Part shown: piece by piece, positions 56,695 through 64,000 of the stretch
How the letters are laid out: each line of letters opens with the position of its first letter
How positions within the stretch are numbered: position 1 is the stretch's first letter
Origin: Thermomicrobiales bacterium
GTDB lineage: Bacteria > Chloroflexota > Chloroflexia > Thermomicrobiales > UBA6265
NCBI GenBank assembly: GCA_030447415.1
Contig: JAUJOZ010000011.1
Coordinates: 29,599-93,598, forward strand
DNA length: 64,000 nt
Direction: 5' to 3'
Position numbers and translations under genes: made by a program
Notes under the pieces: model-generated
Told to the model about the DNA's origin: nothing
What the model saw: the letters and a program-made list of their open reading frames with translations, nothing else
Databases searched by the model: none

Positions 56695-57294
56695 TCAGCC
56701 GGACCGACCGGCCCAGGTCGCGAGCAGCGCCGCGTAATCCTCCGCGGTGTCGACGTCTCCCGGCGGCGGTCCATCGCCCAAGGTCACCGGAACGACCAGG
56801 TCCTGATGCGTCCGCACCACCGAGCGCCCGCCCTCATCACCGGTCACCCTGGCCAGATCCGGAAACAGGGAGCGGTTGAACAGCACCGGATGGCCGGGTA
56901 CGCCGCCATAGTGTGGGAGCACGATCGACCCGCCGGTGGCGCGGTAGGCAGCGACGACCGCGTCGACGATGTCCGGCCCCACCTGCGGCTGGTCGCCGAC
57001 GAGGAAGATCGCCGCCTCCGTCGTTGGGTCGAGAGCGCCGAGCCCGGCGCGCACCGAAGTGCTCTGCCCGGCCGCGAAGTCCGGGTTGATCACCACCCGC
57101 TGCCCCCACTCTCCGACCGCGTCGGCGATGGTCGCCGCCTCGTGCCCGAGAACCAGCACCACCTCGTCCAGCGCGGAGGCCGCCGCGTTCCGCACAACGT
57201 GCGTCAGCAACGGCTGCCCACCCAGCGGGAGAAGCTGCTTCGGCCGGCCGAGCCGTGACGAACGTCCCGCCGCCAGGATGACGCCGGAGATCAT
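56695..57294 (-). CDS. mocA: Molybdenum cofactor cytidylyltransferase-like protein (MobA/MocA family)
   Basis: A 199-residue nucleotidyltransferase. The start ISGVILAAGRSSRLGRPKQL is the GTP/CTP-binding signature, followed by VGDQPQVGPDIVDAV with the catalytic Asp and GVPGHPVLFNRSLFP. The lysine/serine pattern after LAAG fits MocA (CTP, xanthine-dehydrogenase family) rather than MobA. The start MISGVIL at 57294 is natural. It completes a set with two XdhC genes and CoxD/CoxE for maturing a molybdenum hydroxylase. Confidence 0.85.
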   Translation of the reverse strand: MISGVILAAGRSSRLGRPKQLLPLGGQPLLTHVVRNAAASALDEVVLVLGHEAATIADAVGEWGQRVVINPDFAAGQSTSVRAGLGALDPTTEAAIFLVGDQPQVGPDIVDAVVAAYRATGGSIVLPHYGGVPGHPVLFNRSLFPDLARVTGDEGGRSVVRTHQDLVVPVTLGDGPPPGDVDTAEDYAALLATWAGRSG

Positions 57295-57382
57295 AAGCCA
57301 TGTGCTCCCGGCGACCGCCGTGACGAAAGGATTCCGCGTCGGCACGGCACACCGGGCCCCTCCCCGTCCCCCCGTCTCCGAC

Positions 57383-58213
57383 CTACACCCGCGATCCGCG
57401 GATCCGCCCCTCGGCTTCCCTCAGCGGCCCGCCGTCGCGACCGTGCCGCGACGCGATGATCTCGGCCAGAATGCTGATCGCCATCTCCTCCGGCGTCTCG
57501 GCGCCGATATCGAGGCCGATTGGTCCGCGGATGCGGGCCAGCGACTGCGGGTCGACGCCCGCCTCCTGGAGACGGCGGCGACGGTCGGCGTTGGTGCGCC
57601 GACTGCCGACGGCGCCGATGTAGCGCGCCGGCGTTTCCAGCGCGCCGAGGAGGGCCGGCTCGTCGAACTTGGGATCGTGGGTGAGGATGGCGACGTAGGT
57701 GTTCGCTTCGATCTCCGGACCGAGCTCGAGCAACGCCTCGTCGGGCCACGCCTGGACAATGCGGTCGGCATCTGGAAAGCGCTCCCGCGTGGCCAGCTTG
57801 GCCCGCGCATCGGTGACGATCACCCGGAAGCCGAGCGCCTTAGCAAACCGGGTGAGGGCTTGGGCGACGTGGACCGCGCCAAAGATGAGGAGCGTCGGTG
57901 GCGGCGGAAACGTCTCGATGAAGAGCTCGACCGCCGCGTCCCGCGCGGGCAACCGGTAGGGACGGGTCTCCGAGCGCCCGTCTCGGAGCAGGTCGCGGGC
58001 GTCAGCGACCGCCCGCTCGTCGAGCGTCGGGCCGCCGAGCGTTCCTTCCACGCGGTCGGGCAGGACCATCAGCTTGGCCCCGAGCGGCTCGCCACGGACA
58101 ACGGTCACCACCGCGACCGGTATCCGCCGCGCCAGCAGATCCTGAAGTCGATCGTAGAGACCGACCCCGGGGCCGACGACGGCGCTGGACTCCGGGTTCG
58201 CGACGGTGGTCAC
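57383..58213 (-). CDS. XdhC family protein, C-terminal (Rossmann) part
   Basis: A 276-residue XdhC/CoxF-type protein that binds and inserts the molybdenum cofactor of hydroxylases. The first part (residues 12-60, YDRLQDLLARRIPVAVVTVV, LGAKLMVLPDRVEGTLGG) is an XdhC_CoxI domain. A Rossmann-type C-terminal domain follows with LLIFGAVHVAQALTRFAKAL, VTDARAKLATRERFPDAD and YIGAVGSRRTNADRRRRLQ, GPIGLDIGAETPEEMAISIL. GTG 58213 starts four bases after the stop of the XdhC N-terminal gene, so the two are coupled. Confidence 0.85.
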   Translation of the reverse strand: MTTVANPESSAVVGPGVGLYDRLQDLLARRIPVAVVTVVRGEPLGAKLMVLPDRVEGTLGGPTLDERAVADARDLLRDGRSETRPYRLPARDAAVELFIETFPPPPTLLIFGAVHVAQALTRFAKALGFRVIVTDARAKLATRERFPDADRIVQAWPDEALLELGPEIEANTYVAILTHDPKFDEPALLGALETPARYIGAVGSRRTNADRRRRLQEAGVDPQSLARIRGPIGLDIGAETPEEMAISILAEIIASRHGRDGGPLREAEGRIRGSRV

Positions 58214-58217
58214 GGAC

Positions 58218-58532
58218 TTAGCGGTCCAGCGGCTCGACGAAGACCTCAATCGTGCCGCCACAAGCGAGACCGACGTCCCATGCCATCTCGTCGGTGATGC
58301 CATAGCGCAGCAGCTTCGGCGTGCCGGTGGTCAGCACCTCCTGCGCCTCCTCGAAGACAGCAGACTCGACGCAGCCACCGCTCACCGAGCCTGCCAGGTC
58401 ACCGGCGCTGGAAACGGCCATCCGCGCCCCCACCGGCCGCGGAGCGGACCCTTCCACCTTCACGACCGTGGCCACCGCCACGCGGTCGCCAGCCGCCCGC
58501 CACGCATCGATCTCCGGGAGCACGTCCTTCAT
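58218..58532 (-). CDS. XdhC_CoxI domain protein, small N-terminal type
   Basis: A 104-residue protein consisting of one XdhC_CoxI domain: MKDVLPEIDAWRAAGDRVAV, GSAPRPVGARMAVSSAGDLA, and GSVSGGCVESAVFEEAQEVL, which is the domain signature. The family is often found as a short plus a long gene in cox and xdh clusters. ATG 58532 has GGAG eight bases upstream. Its stop lies four bases before the larger XdhC gene. Confidence 0.88.
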   Translation of the reverse strand: MKDVLPEIDAWRAAGDRVAVATVVKVEGSAPRPVGARMAVSSAGDLAGSVSGGCVESAVFEEAQEVLTTGTPKLLRYGITDEMAWDVGLACGGTIEVFVEPLDR

Positions 58533-58615
58533 CGTTGTCACTCCTATCCCTGGGCGCCGGTTGGTAAGTGTTGGGGACGCGGACTGAGAGAGGCGCGATC
58601 CGCTCCCAGCACCCA

Positions 58616-59890
58616 TTACCCCGCCTCCAGCATCCGGGCTGCGCGGCGCAACGGGGGTTGGTCCGAGACAGCGCCGAGTATCTCGGCTAGCGCCTGCAGG
58701 CTCTGGAGGTTGTGGACCGGCAAGAACGCGTCGACGAACGGCAGCGCGGCGCGCATCCCCTGCGTCAGCGGCTGGTAGCCCGGGGCGCCGAGCAGCGGAT
58801 TGAGCCAGATCAGCCGGCGGCAGGAGCGCTGGAGCCGAGCCATCTCGCGCGCCAGCAGGGTTGGATCGCCCCGATCCCACCCGTCGCTGATGATGACAAC
58901 CGTGGCGCCGGAACGCAAGACCCGCCGGCTCCAGCGGAAGTTGAACGTCTTGATCGCTTCGCCGATGCGGGTACCACCCGACCAGTCGTCGACGCGTTTG
59001 ACCACGTCGGCGATTGCATCGTCGACGTCGCGAGTACGCAGCTCGCGCGTGATCCGAGTCAGGCGGGTGCCGAAGACGAAGACCTCGGCCGCGTCGAGCC
59101 CGTGCTCCAAGGCGTGGACGAAGCGGAGGAGGAGGCGAGCGTAGCGGTCCATCGAGCCGGAGATGTCGCAAAGCAGGACCAGGGGGCGCATCCGCTGCTT
59201 GCGCCGGCGGCGGCGCAGGTCGAGCGGCACGCCACCGTGGCGGAGTGACCGGCGCAGCGTCGCCCGCTGGTCGATCAGGTCGCCCCAGTTGGCCTTGACA
59301 CGGCGCCGCGTTGGGTAGGTTCCCAGCCGCCAGGTCATCCCCTCGATAATGCGACGCGCCTCGGCGATCTCCTCGGGGGTGAACTCGACGAAGTCCTTCT
59401 TTCGGAGCGCCTCCCGGGCACTGAAGATCAGCACGTCCTCCGGCGGTGCTTCCAGCTCTTCGGCCTCGCCGGTATCCGTCGCGTCGGCGTCCTCGGTGAC
59501 GGCGAGGATGGTCCGCTCAGGGTCCTGCTCCCCACGGGCGCCCTCTGCGACCCCTCGGCGCCGGTCCCGCGGCCTCGGCGCCGGCGGCGCGACTTGGTTC
59601 GGCGCGTCCGTGGAGACGAAGGCGTCGAGCGGCACCGCCTCCGTGCCGACCAGACGTCGCCAGAAGCGGGCAAACTCGGCGTCGAAGACGGGGATCTGCT
59701 CCGGCCGGGTGACGAGACTGGCGCGCGCGGCGTGGTAGACATCGTCTTTGCGCCGCAGATCGACGGCGGCGACGGCGTCAACCAGGCTCAGCACCTGCCC
59801 CGAGCCGAGTGGCAGACCGGCTGTCCGCAACGTCCGGCCGAGCGTCAGCAGGTTCGACGCGACGCGGGCGCCGGAGACCTCCGGCGGCAT
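58616..59890 (-). CDS. coxE: VWA-domain protein CoxE
   Basis: A 424-residue VWA-containing CoxE homologue, partner of the MoxR ATPase CoxD in maturing the [CuSMoO2] or related centre. The N-terminal half is helical (ASNLLTLGRTLRTAGLPLGS). Residues 130-190 are acidic and low complexity. The VWA domain has LVLLCDISGSMDRYARLLLR with the metal-binding D-x-S-x-S, GGTRIGEAIKTF, and VVIISDGWDRGDPTLLAREM. ATG 59890 overlaps the end of coxD, so the two are coupled. Confidence 0.9.
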   Translation of the reverse strand: MPPEVSGARVASNLLTLGRTLRTAGLPLGSGQVLSLVDAVAAVDLRRKDDVYHAARASLVTRPEQIPVFDAEFARFWRRLVGTEAVPLDAFVSTDAPNQVAPPAPRPRDRRRGVAEGARGEQDPERTILAVTEDADATDTGEAEELEAPPEDVLIFSAREALRKKDFVEFTPEEIAEARRIIEGMTWRLGTYPTRRRVKANWGDLIDQRATLRRSLRHGGVPLDLRRRRRKQRMRPLVLLCDISGSMDRYARLLLRFVHALEHGLDAAEVFVFGTRLTRITRELRTRDVDDAIADVVKRVDDWSGGTRIGEAIKTFNFRWSRRVLRSGATVVIISDGWDRGDPTLLAREMARLQRSCRRLIWLNPLLGAPGYQPLTQGMRAALPFVDAFLPVHNLQSLQALAEILGAVSDQPPLRRAARMLEAG

Positions 59891-59906
59891 GCCATTCCCG
59901 TTCTGG

Positions 59907-60848
59907 CTACTCGACGGCACGAGTGGCCCGGGCGATGAGGTTGGTGGCAACGTCGCCGCGGATCTGGTCGACGTCCTCCTGGTACTTGAGGATCACGCCG
60001 AGCGAATCGTCGACGACTTCTGGGCCAAGTTCGCGGGTACCGAGCGCCAGCAGCGCCTGCGTCCAGTCGAGCGTTTCCGCCATGCCGGGCGGCTTGAAGA
60101 GGTCGACCTCGCGCAGCCCCTGCGTAAAAGCGCAGATCTGGCGGGCGAGGCGCTCCGGCGCCTCCGGCACCTTCGCCTGGAGGATGCGGAACTCCTTCTC
60201 GAAGGTCGGGAAATCGATCCAGTAGTAGAGGCAGCGGCGCTTCAAGGCGTCGTGAATCTCCCGAGTCCGATTGGAGGTGAGGATCACGACGGGGACATGC
60301 TCGGCGCGAATGGTGCCCAACTCCGGCACCGTGACCTGGAAGTCGGACAGCAGCTCGAGGAGGAAGGCTTCCAGCTCCTGGTCGGCCCGGTCGACCTCGT
60401 CGATGAGGAGGACCGGGGAACGCTCGTGCGCCACGTCGATGGCTTGGAGCAGTGGGCGCTTGAGGAGGAACTCCTCGCCGAACAGGTCGTGGCGCGCTTG
60501 TTCCCGGTCGACGTCACCGGTCGCCTCCAGGGTGCGGAGGTAGAGCATCTGGCGGGGGTAGTCCCACTCGTAGATGGCGGAAGAGGCGTCGAGCCCCTCG
60601 TAGCACTGGAGGCGGATCAGCGGCGTGTCGAGGATCGCCGCCAGCACCTTGGCGATCTCCGTCTTACCGACACCGGCCTCTCCCTCCAAGAGGAGGGGCT
60701 TGCGCAGGCGCAGCGTCAGGTAGAGCGTCGTCGCCAAGCCGCGGTCGGCGATGTATTTCTCCTCGCGAAGTCCGCGCTCCAACTCGTCCACCGTGGCGAA
60801 CGTCCGCCCGGCCGGCTCGTCCAGCGATGCTTGGATGATGGTGCTCAA
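59907..60848 (-). CDS. coxD: MoxR-type AAA+ ATPase CoxD
   Basis: A 313-residue MoxR-family AAA+ chaperone needed for metal-centre assembly of aerobic CO dehydrogenase-like enzymes. Walker A is LLLEGEAGVGKTEIAK, Walker B region LLIDEVDRADQELEAFLLEL, and the sensor area VVILTSNRTREIHDALKRRC. TTG 60848 is my choice of start because AGGA lies close upstream; GTG 60872 is an alternative, and the further upstream frame is not conserved. It heads the minus-strand block and is divergent from the MBL gene. Confidence 0.88.
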   Translation of the reverse strand: MSTIIQASLDEPAGRTFATVDELERGLREEKYIADRGLATTLYLTLRLRKPLLLEGEAGVGKTEIAKVLAAILDTPLIRLQCYEGLDASSAIYEWDYPRQMLYLRTLEATGDVDREQARHDLFGEEFLLKRPLLQAIDVAHERSPVLLIDEVDRADQELEAFLLELLSDFQVTVPELGTIRAEHVPVVILTSNRTREIHDALKRRCLYYWIDFPTFEKEFRILQAKVPEAPERLARQICAFTQGLREVDLFKPPGMAETLDWTQALLALGTRELGPEVVDDSLGVILKYQEDVDQIRGDVATNLIARATRAVE

Positions 60849-61026
60849 GTGGTCCGGTCCTGTCCGCTCCACGCCGCGCGCGTGATGGCCTACTATCGTT
60901 AAGTATCGACTAGGCGCACGGCGGGTGCCACGCGCGCGGGCTGACGGGGCGACGCCGACGATCCTATGCTGCGCCCACGCGGCAACAAGCACGACGCGAG
61001 GTGACCCTCGTCCGGGGGAGAGCGAG

Positions 61027-61977
61027 ATGTCCCCGACGATCGAGCCGATCGTCTGTCCCTATGACCCAACCTGGGTCATGGCCTACTACGTCGACGCCCC
61101 CCGCCCGGCGCTGGTCGACACCGGTGGCGCCCGGCATCCGACCGACGCGATCCAGCCCGCGCTCGCCGCCCGCGGCACCACACTGGCGGCGATCGAGGTC
61201 ACCATCAACACCCACGGGCATTGGGACCACGCCGGCGGCAATGCGGCGGTCGCCGTGGCGTGCAGCCCGGAGATCTTGGTCCACGCCGCCGGTGCGCCGC
61301 TGCTCGTCGACGAGCGACCGCATCTGGACGGCTACCTGACCGACACCGCGCGGTTGCTGGAACAGCCGGCACTCGCGGCGGCCCAGCGGGCGACCTTCCC
61401 TGACTTCTTCCAACGCGGTCCCGCCGGGACCCGGCTCCTTGGCGACGGGGACCGGATCGACCTCGGGGCTGGCGTCATGTTCGACGTCCTCCACGCGCCG
61501 GGTCACTCCAACGACCACGTCGCGCTCTTCTGGGAGCGAGAGGGGGGTCTCGTCGCCGGGGACACCGCGCAGGGAACCGGCTCGCGGCTCGGGGGTTGCC
61601 CCCTCTACTTCGGCTCGACCCGGCAGGCGCGGACAAGCATCGCCCGACTACGCGACATCCCCTTCCGGACCCTCCACGTCTCGCATCCGTTCGGTCGCCC
61701 GGGTACCGACGAGCGGGTCACCGCCTACGACGGCGACACCGGCCGCGCCTTTCTCACGGACAGCCTGTCAGCCCTTGACGCGATGGAGGAAGCGCTGCGC
61801 GTTGCGCTCGATGACGACCCGGCGACGCCGTTTCCGGTGCTCGCCCGAGCGGCGACCGATCACCTAGCCGGAGGGGGGCGCTGGCCGCTGTGGCCAGAGC
61901 CGATGACCGGCGTCCCGACCGGCGCCGCGCCGACGCTGCACGGTCTCAGAGATGAATTGAACGGCGCCTCACCATAA
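61027..61977 (+). CDS. Metallo-beta-lactamase fold hydrolase
   Basis: A 316-residue MBL-fold hydrolase. The metal-binding motif is NTHGHWDHAGG (H-x-H-x-D-H), the second His site is in HAPGHSNDHVAL, the Asp is in GLVAGDTAQG, and the last His is in LHVSHPFG. The C-terminal helical extension is typical of the glyoxalase II-like/quinolone-dioxygenase-like groups. ATG 61027 has GGGGGAGAG upstream. It is divergent from coxD; a link with the molybdenum-enzyme block is possible but unproven. Confidence 0.85.
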   Translation: MSPTIEPIVCPYDPTWVMAYYVDAPRPALVDTGGARHPTDAIQPALAARGTTLAAIEVTINTHGHWDHAGGNAAVAVACSPEILVHAAGAPLLVDERPHLDGYLTDTARLLEQPALAAAQRATFPDFFQRGPAGTRLLGDGDRIDLGAGVMFDVLHAPGHSNDHVALFWEREGGLVAGDTAQGTGSRLGGCPLYFGSTRQARTSIARLRDIPFRTLHVSHPFGRPGTDERVTAYDGDTGRAFLTDSLSALDAMEEALRVALDDDPATPFPVLARAATDHLAGGGRWPLWPEPMTGVPTGAAPTLHGLRDELNGASP

Positions 61978-62126
61978 ACATCACGTTCGGCGCGCTGCCC
62001 GCCCATCCTGCCATGATGGTGGTCTCCGTGGCGCCCAAAGGCAGCTAGGCTGCCGCCCTCACTCCGGCGGCCCGGTGGCGGACGGAACGAGCGTCGCTAC
62101 AGTAAACTTCGTCGTCGGCAAATGCC

Positions 62127-62208
62127 GCCGGAGTGGCGAAACGGCAGACGCACCGCACTCAAAATGCGGCGGGAAACCATGGGGGTTCGAATCCCCCCTC
62201 CGGCACCA
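62127..62208 (+). tRNA. tRNA-Leu (anticodon CAA)
   Basis: The 7-bp acceptor stem GCCGGAG/CTCCGGC closes a normal cloverleaf. The anticodon arm CCGCA-CTCAAAA-TGCGG puts CAA at positions 34-36 and reads UUG. A type-II variable arm follows (CGGGAAACCAT), then the T arm GGGGG-TTCGAAT-CCCCC. The 3' CCA is encoded (62206-62208). A good terminator follows directly. tRNA-Leu genes are common integration sites, and decayed DNA lies just downstream. Confidence 0.95.
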
Positions 62209-62234
62209 TCCCTCCAGCCCATACCGGCCCGTCC

Positions 62235-62270
62235 GAGAAACCCGCGTACGAACGCGGGTTTCTCTCTTTT
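62235..62270 (+). terminator. Terminator of tRNA-Leu
   Basis: GAGAAACCCGCGT (62235-62247) is exactly complementary to ACGCGGGTTTCTC (62252-62264) over a four-base loop, followed by TCTTTT. It is a textbook intrinsic terminator. Confidence 0.92.
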
Positions 62271-63343
62271 CCGCGTCCGACCCGTGCACCTGATTCCAGC
62301 CCGTTCCGGGGCGTCCCGTCACCATCTTGGCACCATTGGCACCCGTACAGACGGACCTGCAGTTGTACGTACAGTTAAGGACTCTTTCGCCCGACAAGGT
62401 CCGCGTCGAGGCCGAGGCGCGTGGCGACCGACTGAGAAGGAGTCGACCGCATGGCGAGCGTACCCTCCCAGGGGACGAGCCTGTTGATTGCCGGACGAGA
62501 TGCGACGGTCAACTGCTGCGGGCGTCGGGGAGTTCAACGATCGCTACAACTATCGTCCGGCACGTCGACGACCTCGCGCGGACGGTCTATCCCCTCTACC
62601 TCGACCATGTTCGCACCCGAGAGGAGCGCCATGGCGCGAGCGACTCGCCACGAGGAGCGGGATCGGGTTCCCGAGGCCACAGGTTGCTCGCAAATACCGC
62701 GGCGGCTGGCCGTGCTGCTCATGGCGGCCGCAGAGACCTGCCGGCAGTGGGCGGCCTGCTCCCGAAGACGACGACCTTGGCGGCCGCTCCCTCTACGATG
62801 ATCGCTGGTTCGACCTCATGCTCCTCGTGTCCGACCGAGCGAAGCGGGAGATGCGCATTGAGCGCAGGCCTGAACGCATCCGAGTCGCTCCGCAAGCGGA
62901 ATCCGTGGCCAGACGCGGGCCGCCGCGGAAGCCGCATCCTCCGCGCAGGCGACGGTCCGCGCGCGGATGGACGACATCTCACGGAAAGGGCTTCAATCGA
63001 ACCCCCCGTGAAGCCGGCTGCCGGGACCACCTCGAATCGGTGCGGTATCAAGTCGAGTCCTCTCCTGTACATCGCCCGGTCGGTGTATCGAAGCCGGCAG
63101 ACGGTCGCGGGAGGTCCATGGGCCTCCACCGGCATCGCCGCGTGGTAGGCCACGGGCCGCCCGTCGGACGCCGCGTCGGAATAACGGGAACCTCACGCGA
63201 CCAGCTCGCCGCTACTCCGCGGTTCCTGCCATTCCTTTTTCCCGGCCTTTCCACGCGTTAGCCTCCGAGTCAAAGCCAGACGCCGCCGTGCGGCGGCGCA
63301 CGCGAACGGAGGACAGGCAAACTGCCCCCACGCCGGCACGGCG
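62271..63343. other. Decayed coding DNA downstream of tRNA-Leu
   Basis: About 1.07 kb with no intact gene. Short plus-strand segments look coding: TIVRHVDDLARTVYPLYLDH at about 62555-62615, and LYDDRWFDLMLLVSDRAKRE at about 62795-62855 in a different frame. Both have G/C third positions, are broken by frame changes, and belong to no family I recognise. This is the pattern of an old, degraded insertion. Confidence 0.4.
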
Positions 63344-64000
63344 ACGATCGAGGAGGTCGCCGCCGCCTTCGGCGTCGCCCGCTCCACGGCCTACGAACTC
63401 GCGAAGACGAATCGCCTCCGTCCATTCCCGAGCGCCAGCGGGTGCTCGCGCAGGGCGGCCCCGCCTGGACGCGCAGCGCCGTCGCCCGAGCTACGGCACC
63501 GCCGTCGGTCGGGGACCAGCCAGCCGGCGCCGGTGGGGATGCCCACGCGGGACAGGACCTGCGCCCGACCGGCTCTACCCGATGCCCAGGCCAGCACCAT
63601 GGAGGAGTGGACGCGGCTGCACCACCATGACCTGTCGGATCTCGACTCCTATCTCGACCGGGAGGTCCCTCTGCCATCGCCCGCCGGCTCTGCCACGCCA
63701 GGTCGGGTCGCCGAGCGGCGCGACGCGATCCGGACCGAGCGCCGGCGCGCGCCGCGCCGGCGGGCCGCCGAACCGCGGGAGGCGGTCGTCTCCGCGCGCC
63801 ACGCGCCTGCAGTCGGCGACGTGGAGCCCGAGCGCCTGACCTGGCTCCGCGGGCGGCTGCTGACCGTCCTCGACGGCGATCGGTGTTTCCACCTCCTCGC
63901 CGATAGGCCGGAGAGGATGCGCAGTTCGACACGATCGCCCTCAGTTCGAGAAGGCCGCTGGCGCCGTTTCGCCCTGGTGGCTCACGGGGGGACGACGACG
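63344..64000 (+). pseudogene. Excisionase-type HTH remnant and open frame running off the edge
   Basis: The plus-strand frame reads TIEEVAAAFGVARSTAYELA-KTNRL, an excisionase/HTH_17-type helix-turn-helix (compare T-x-x-E-V-A-x-x-L-G-V-S-R-S-T-x-Y-x-L). After this, similarity to the usual second half (VPVIRLGRR) is lost. The same frame stays open to the right edge, with a possible start at ATG 63599 (MEEWTRLHHHDLSDLDSYLD). Near the end a neighbouring frame reads QFEKAAGAVSPWWLTGG, hinting at another frameshift. There is no start codon before the helix-turn-helix. It is probably the edge of a decayed mobile element; the part after 63599 might be a live partial gene. Confidence 0.4.

Overview
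The window is GC-rich bacterial chromosome, about 64 kb, with short intergenic gaps and GTG/TTG starts at several genes. Gene neighbourhoods suggest a Chloroflexota bacterium, most likely of the Thermomicrobia type. These are rpmB/asp23/fakA/degV/recG; rsmD-coaD-coiled-coil-yceD-rpmF-fabH-fabD-fabG; accC-asp23-nusB-acpP-tatC; and rqcH/gmk/def/priA. The CO-dehydrogenase-type maturation genes beside a cytochrome bc complex also fit. The taxonomic call is an inference from gene content, not from a database search.

Layout. 0-10 kb: the 5' end of purH leaving the left edge, an acyl-CoA dehydrogenase, a complete branched-chain-amino-acid-type ABC importer (Tat-exported binding protein, two ATPases, two permeases) with an alpha/beta hydrolase, then a CitE-like lyase and a glycine-oxidase-like flavoenzyme on the other strand. 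10-19 kb: an XRE regulator, a cyclase-family hydrolase, a PfkB kinase, an aldose epimerase, a Gly/Asp-rich protein, an orphan exported protein and queG. 19-26 kb: rpmB opposite an asp23-fakA-fakB-fakB operon, then recG. 26-32 kb: a zone of gene decay holding an orphan response regulator, a HEAT-repeat gene broken by an amber codon, three small coding remnants, and an MFS exporter with an amber codon near its 5' end. An Rrf2 regulator sits beside the exporter, and two matching inverted repeats lie around the regulator gene. 32-44 kb: rRNA methylation, CoA synthesis, fatty-acid synthesis, ribosomal protein L32, NusB, acyl carrier protein and TatC, with an Uma2 pseudogene and a frameshifted MarR gene between them. 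44-54 kb: YqhA, RqcH/NFACT, Gmk, Def, PriA, a D-cysteine-desulfhydrase-like enzyme and a GSAM-like aminotransferase. 54-62 kb: one long minus-strand block, coxD-coxE-xdhC(N)-xdhC(C)-mocA-membrane protein-Rieske-cytochrome b, divergent from a metallo-beta-lactamase-fold gene. 62-64 kb: tRNA-Leu(CAA) with a strong terminator, then about 1.7 kb of decayed coding DNA including an excisionase-type helix-turn-helix.

How the genes work together. Lipid synthesis is spread over several loci: AccC, FabH/D/G and AcpP for de novo synthesis, and FakA with two FakB paralogues for activating exogenous fatty acids. plsX, which often lies between rpmF and fabH, is missing from that position. TatC would serve the twin-arginine substrates seen here, the ABC binding protein and the Rieske protein. 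The cox-type block looks like a maturation kit for a molybdenum hydroxylase whose structural genes lie outside the window, placed directly upstream of the bc complex.

No CRISPR array, intact transposase or complete prophage was seen. The most distinctive signals are the shared 23-bp operator (TCGTAAC-N7-GTTACRA) at the Rrf2/MFS locus, the cluster of recently inactivated genes between about 27.6 and 39.4 kb, and the cox-maturation/bc-complex block.
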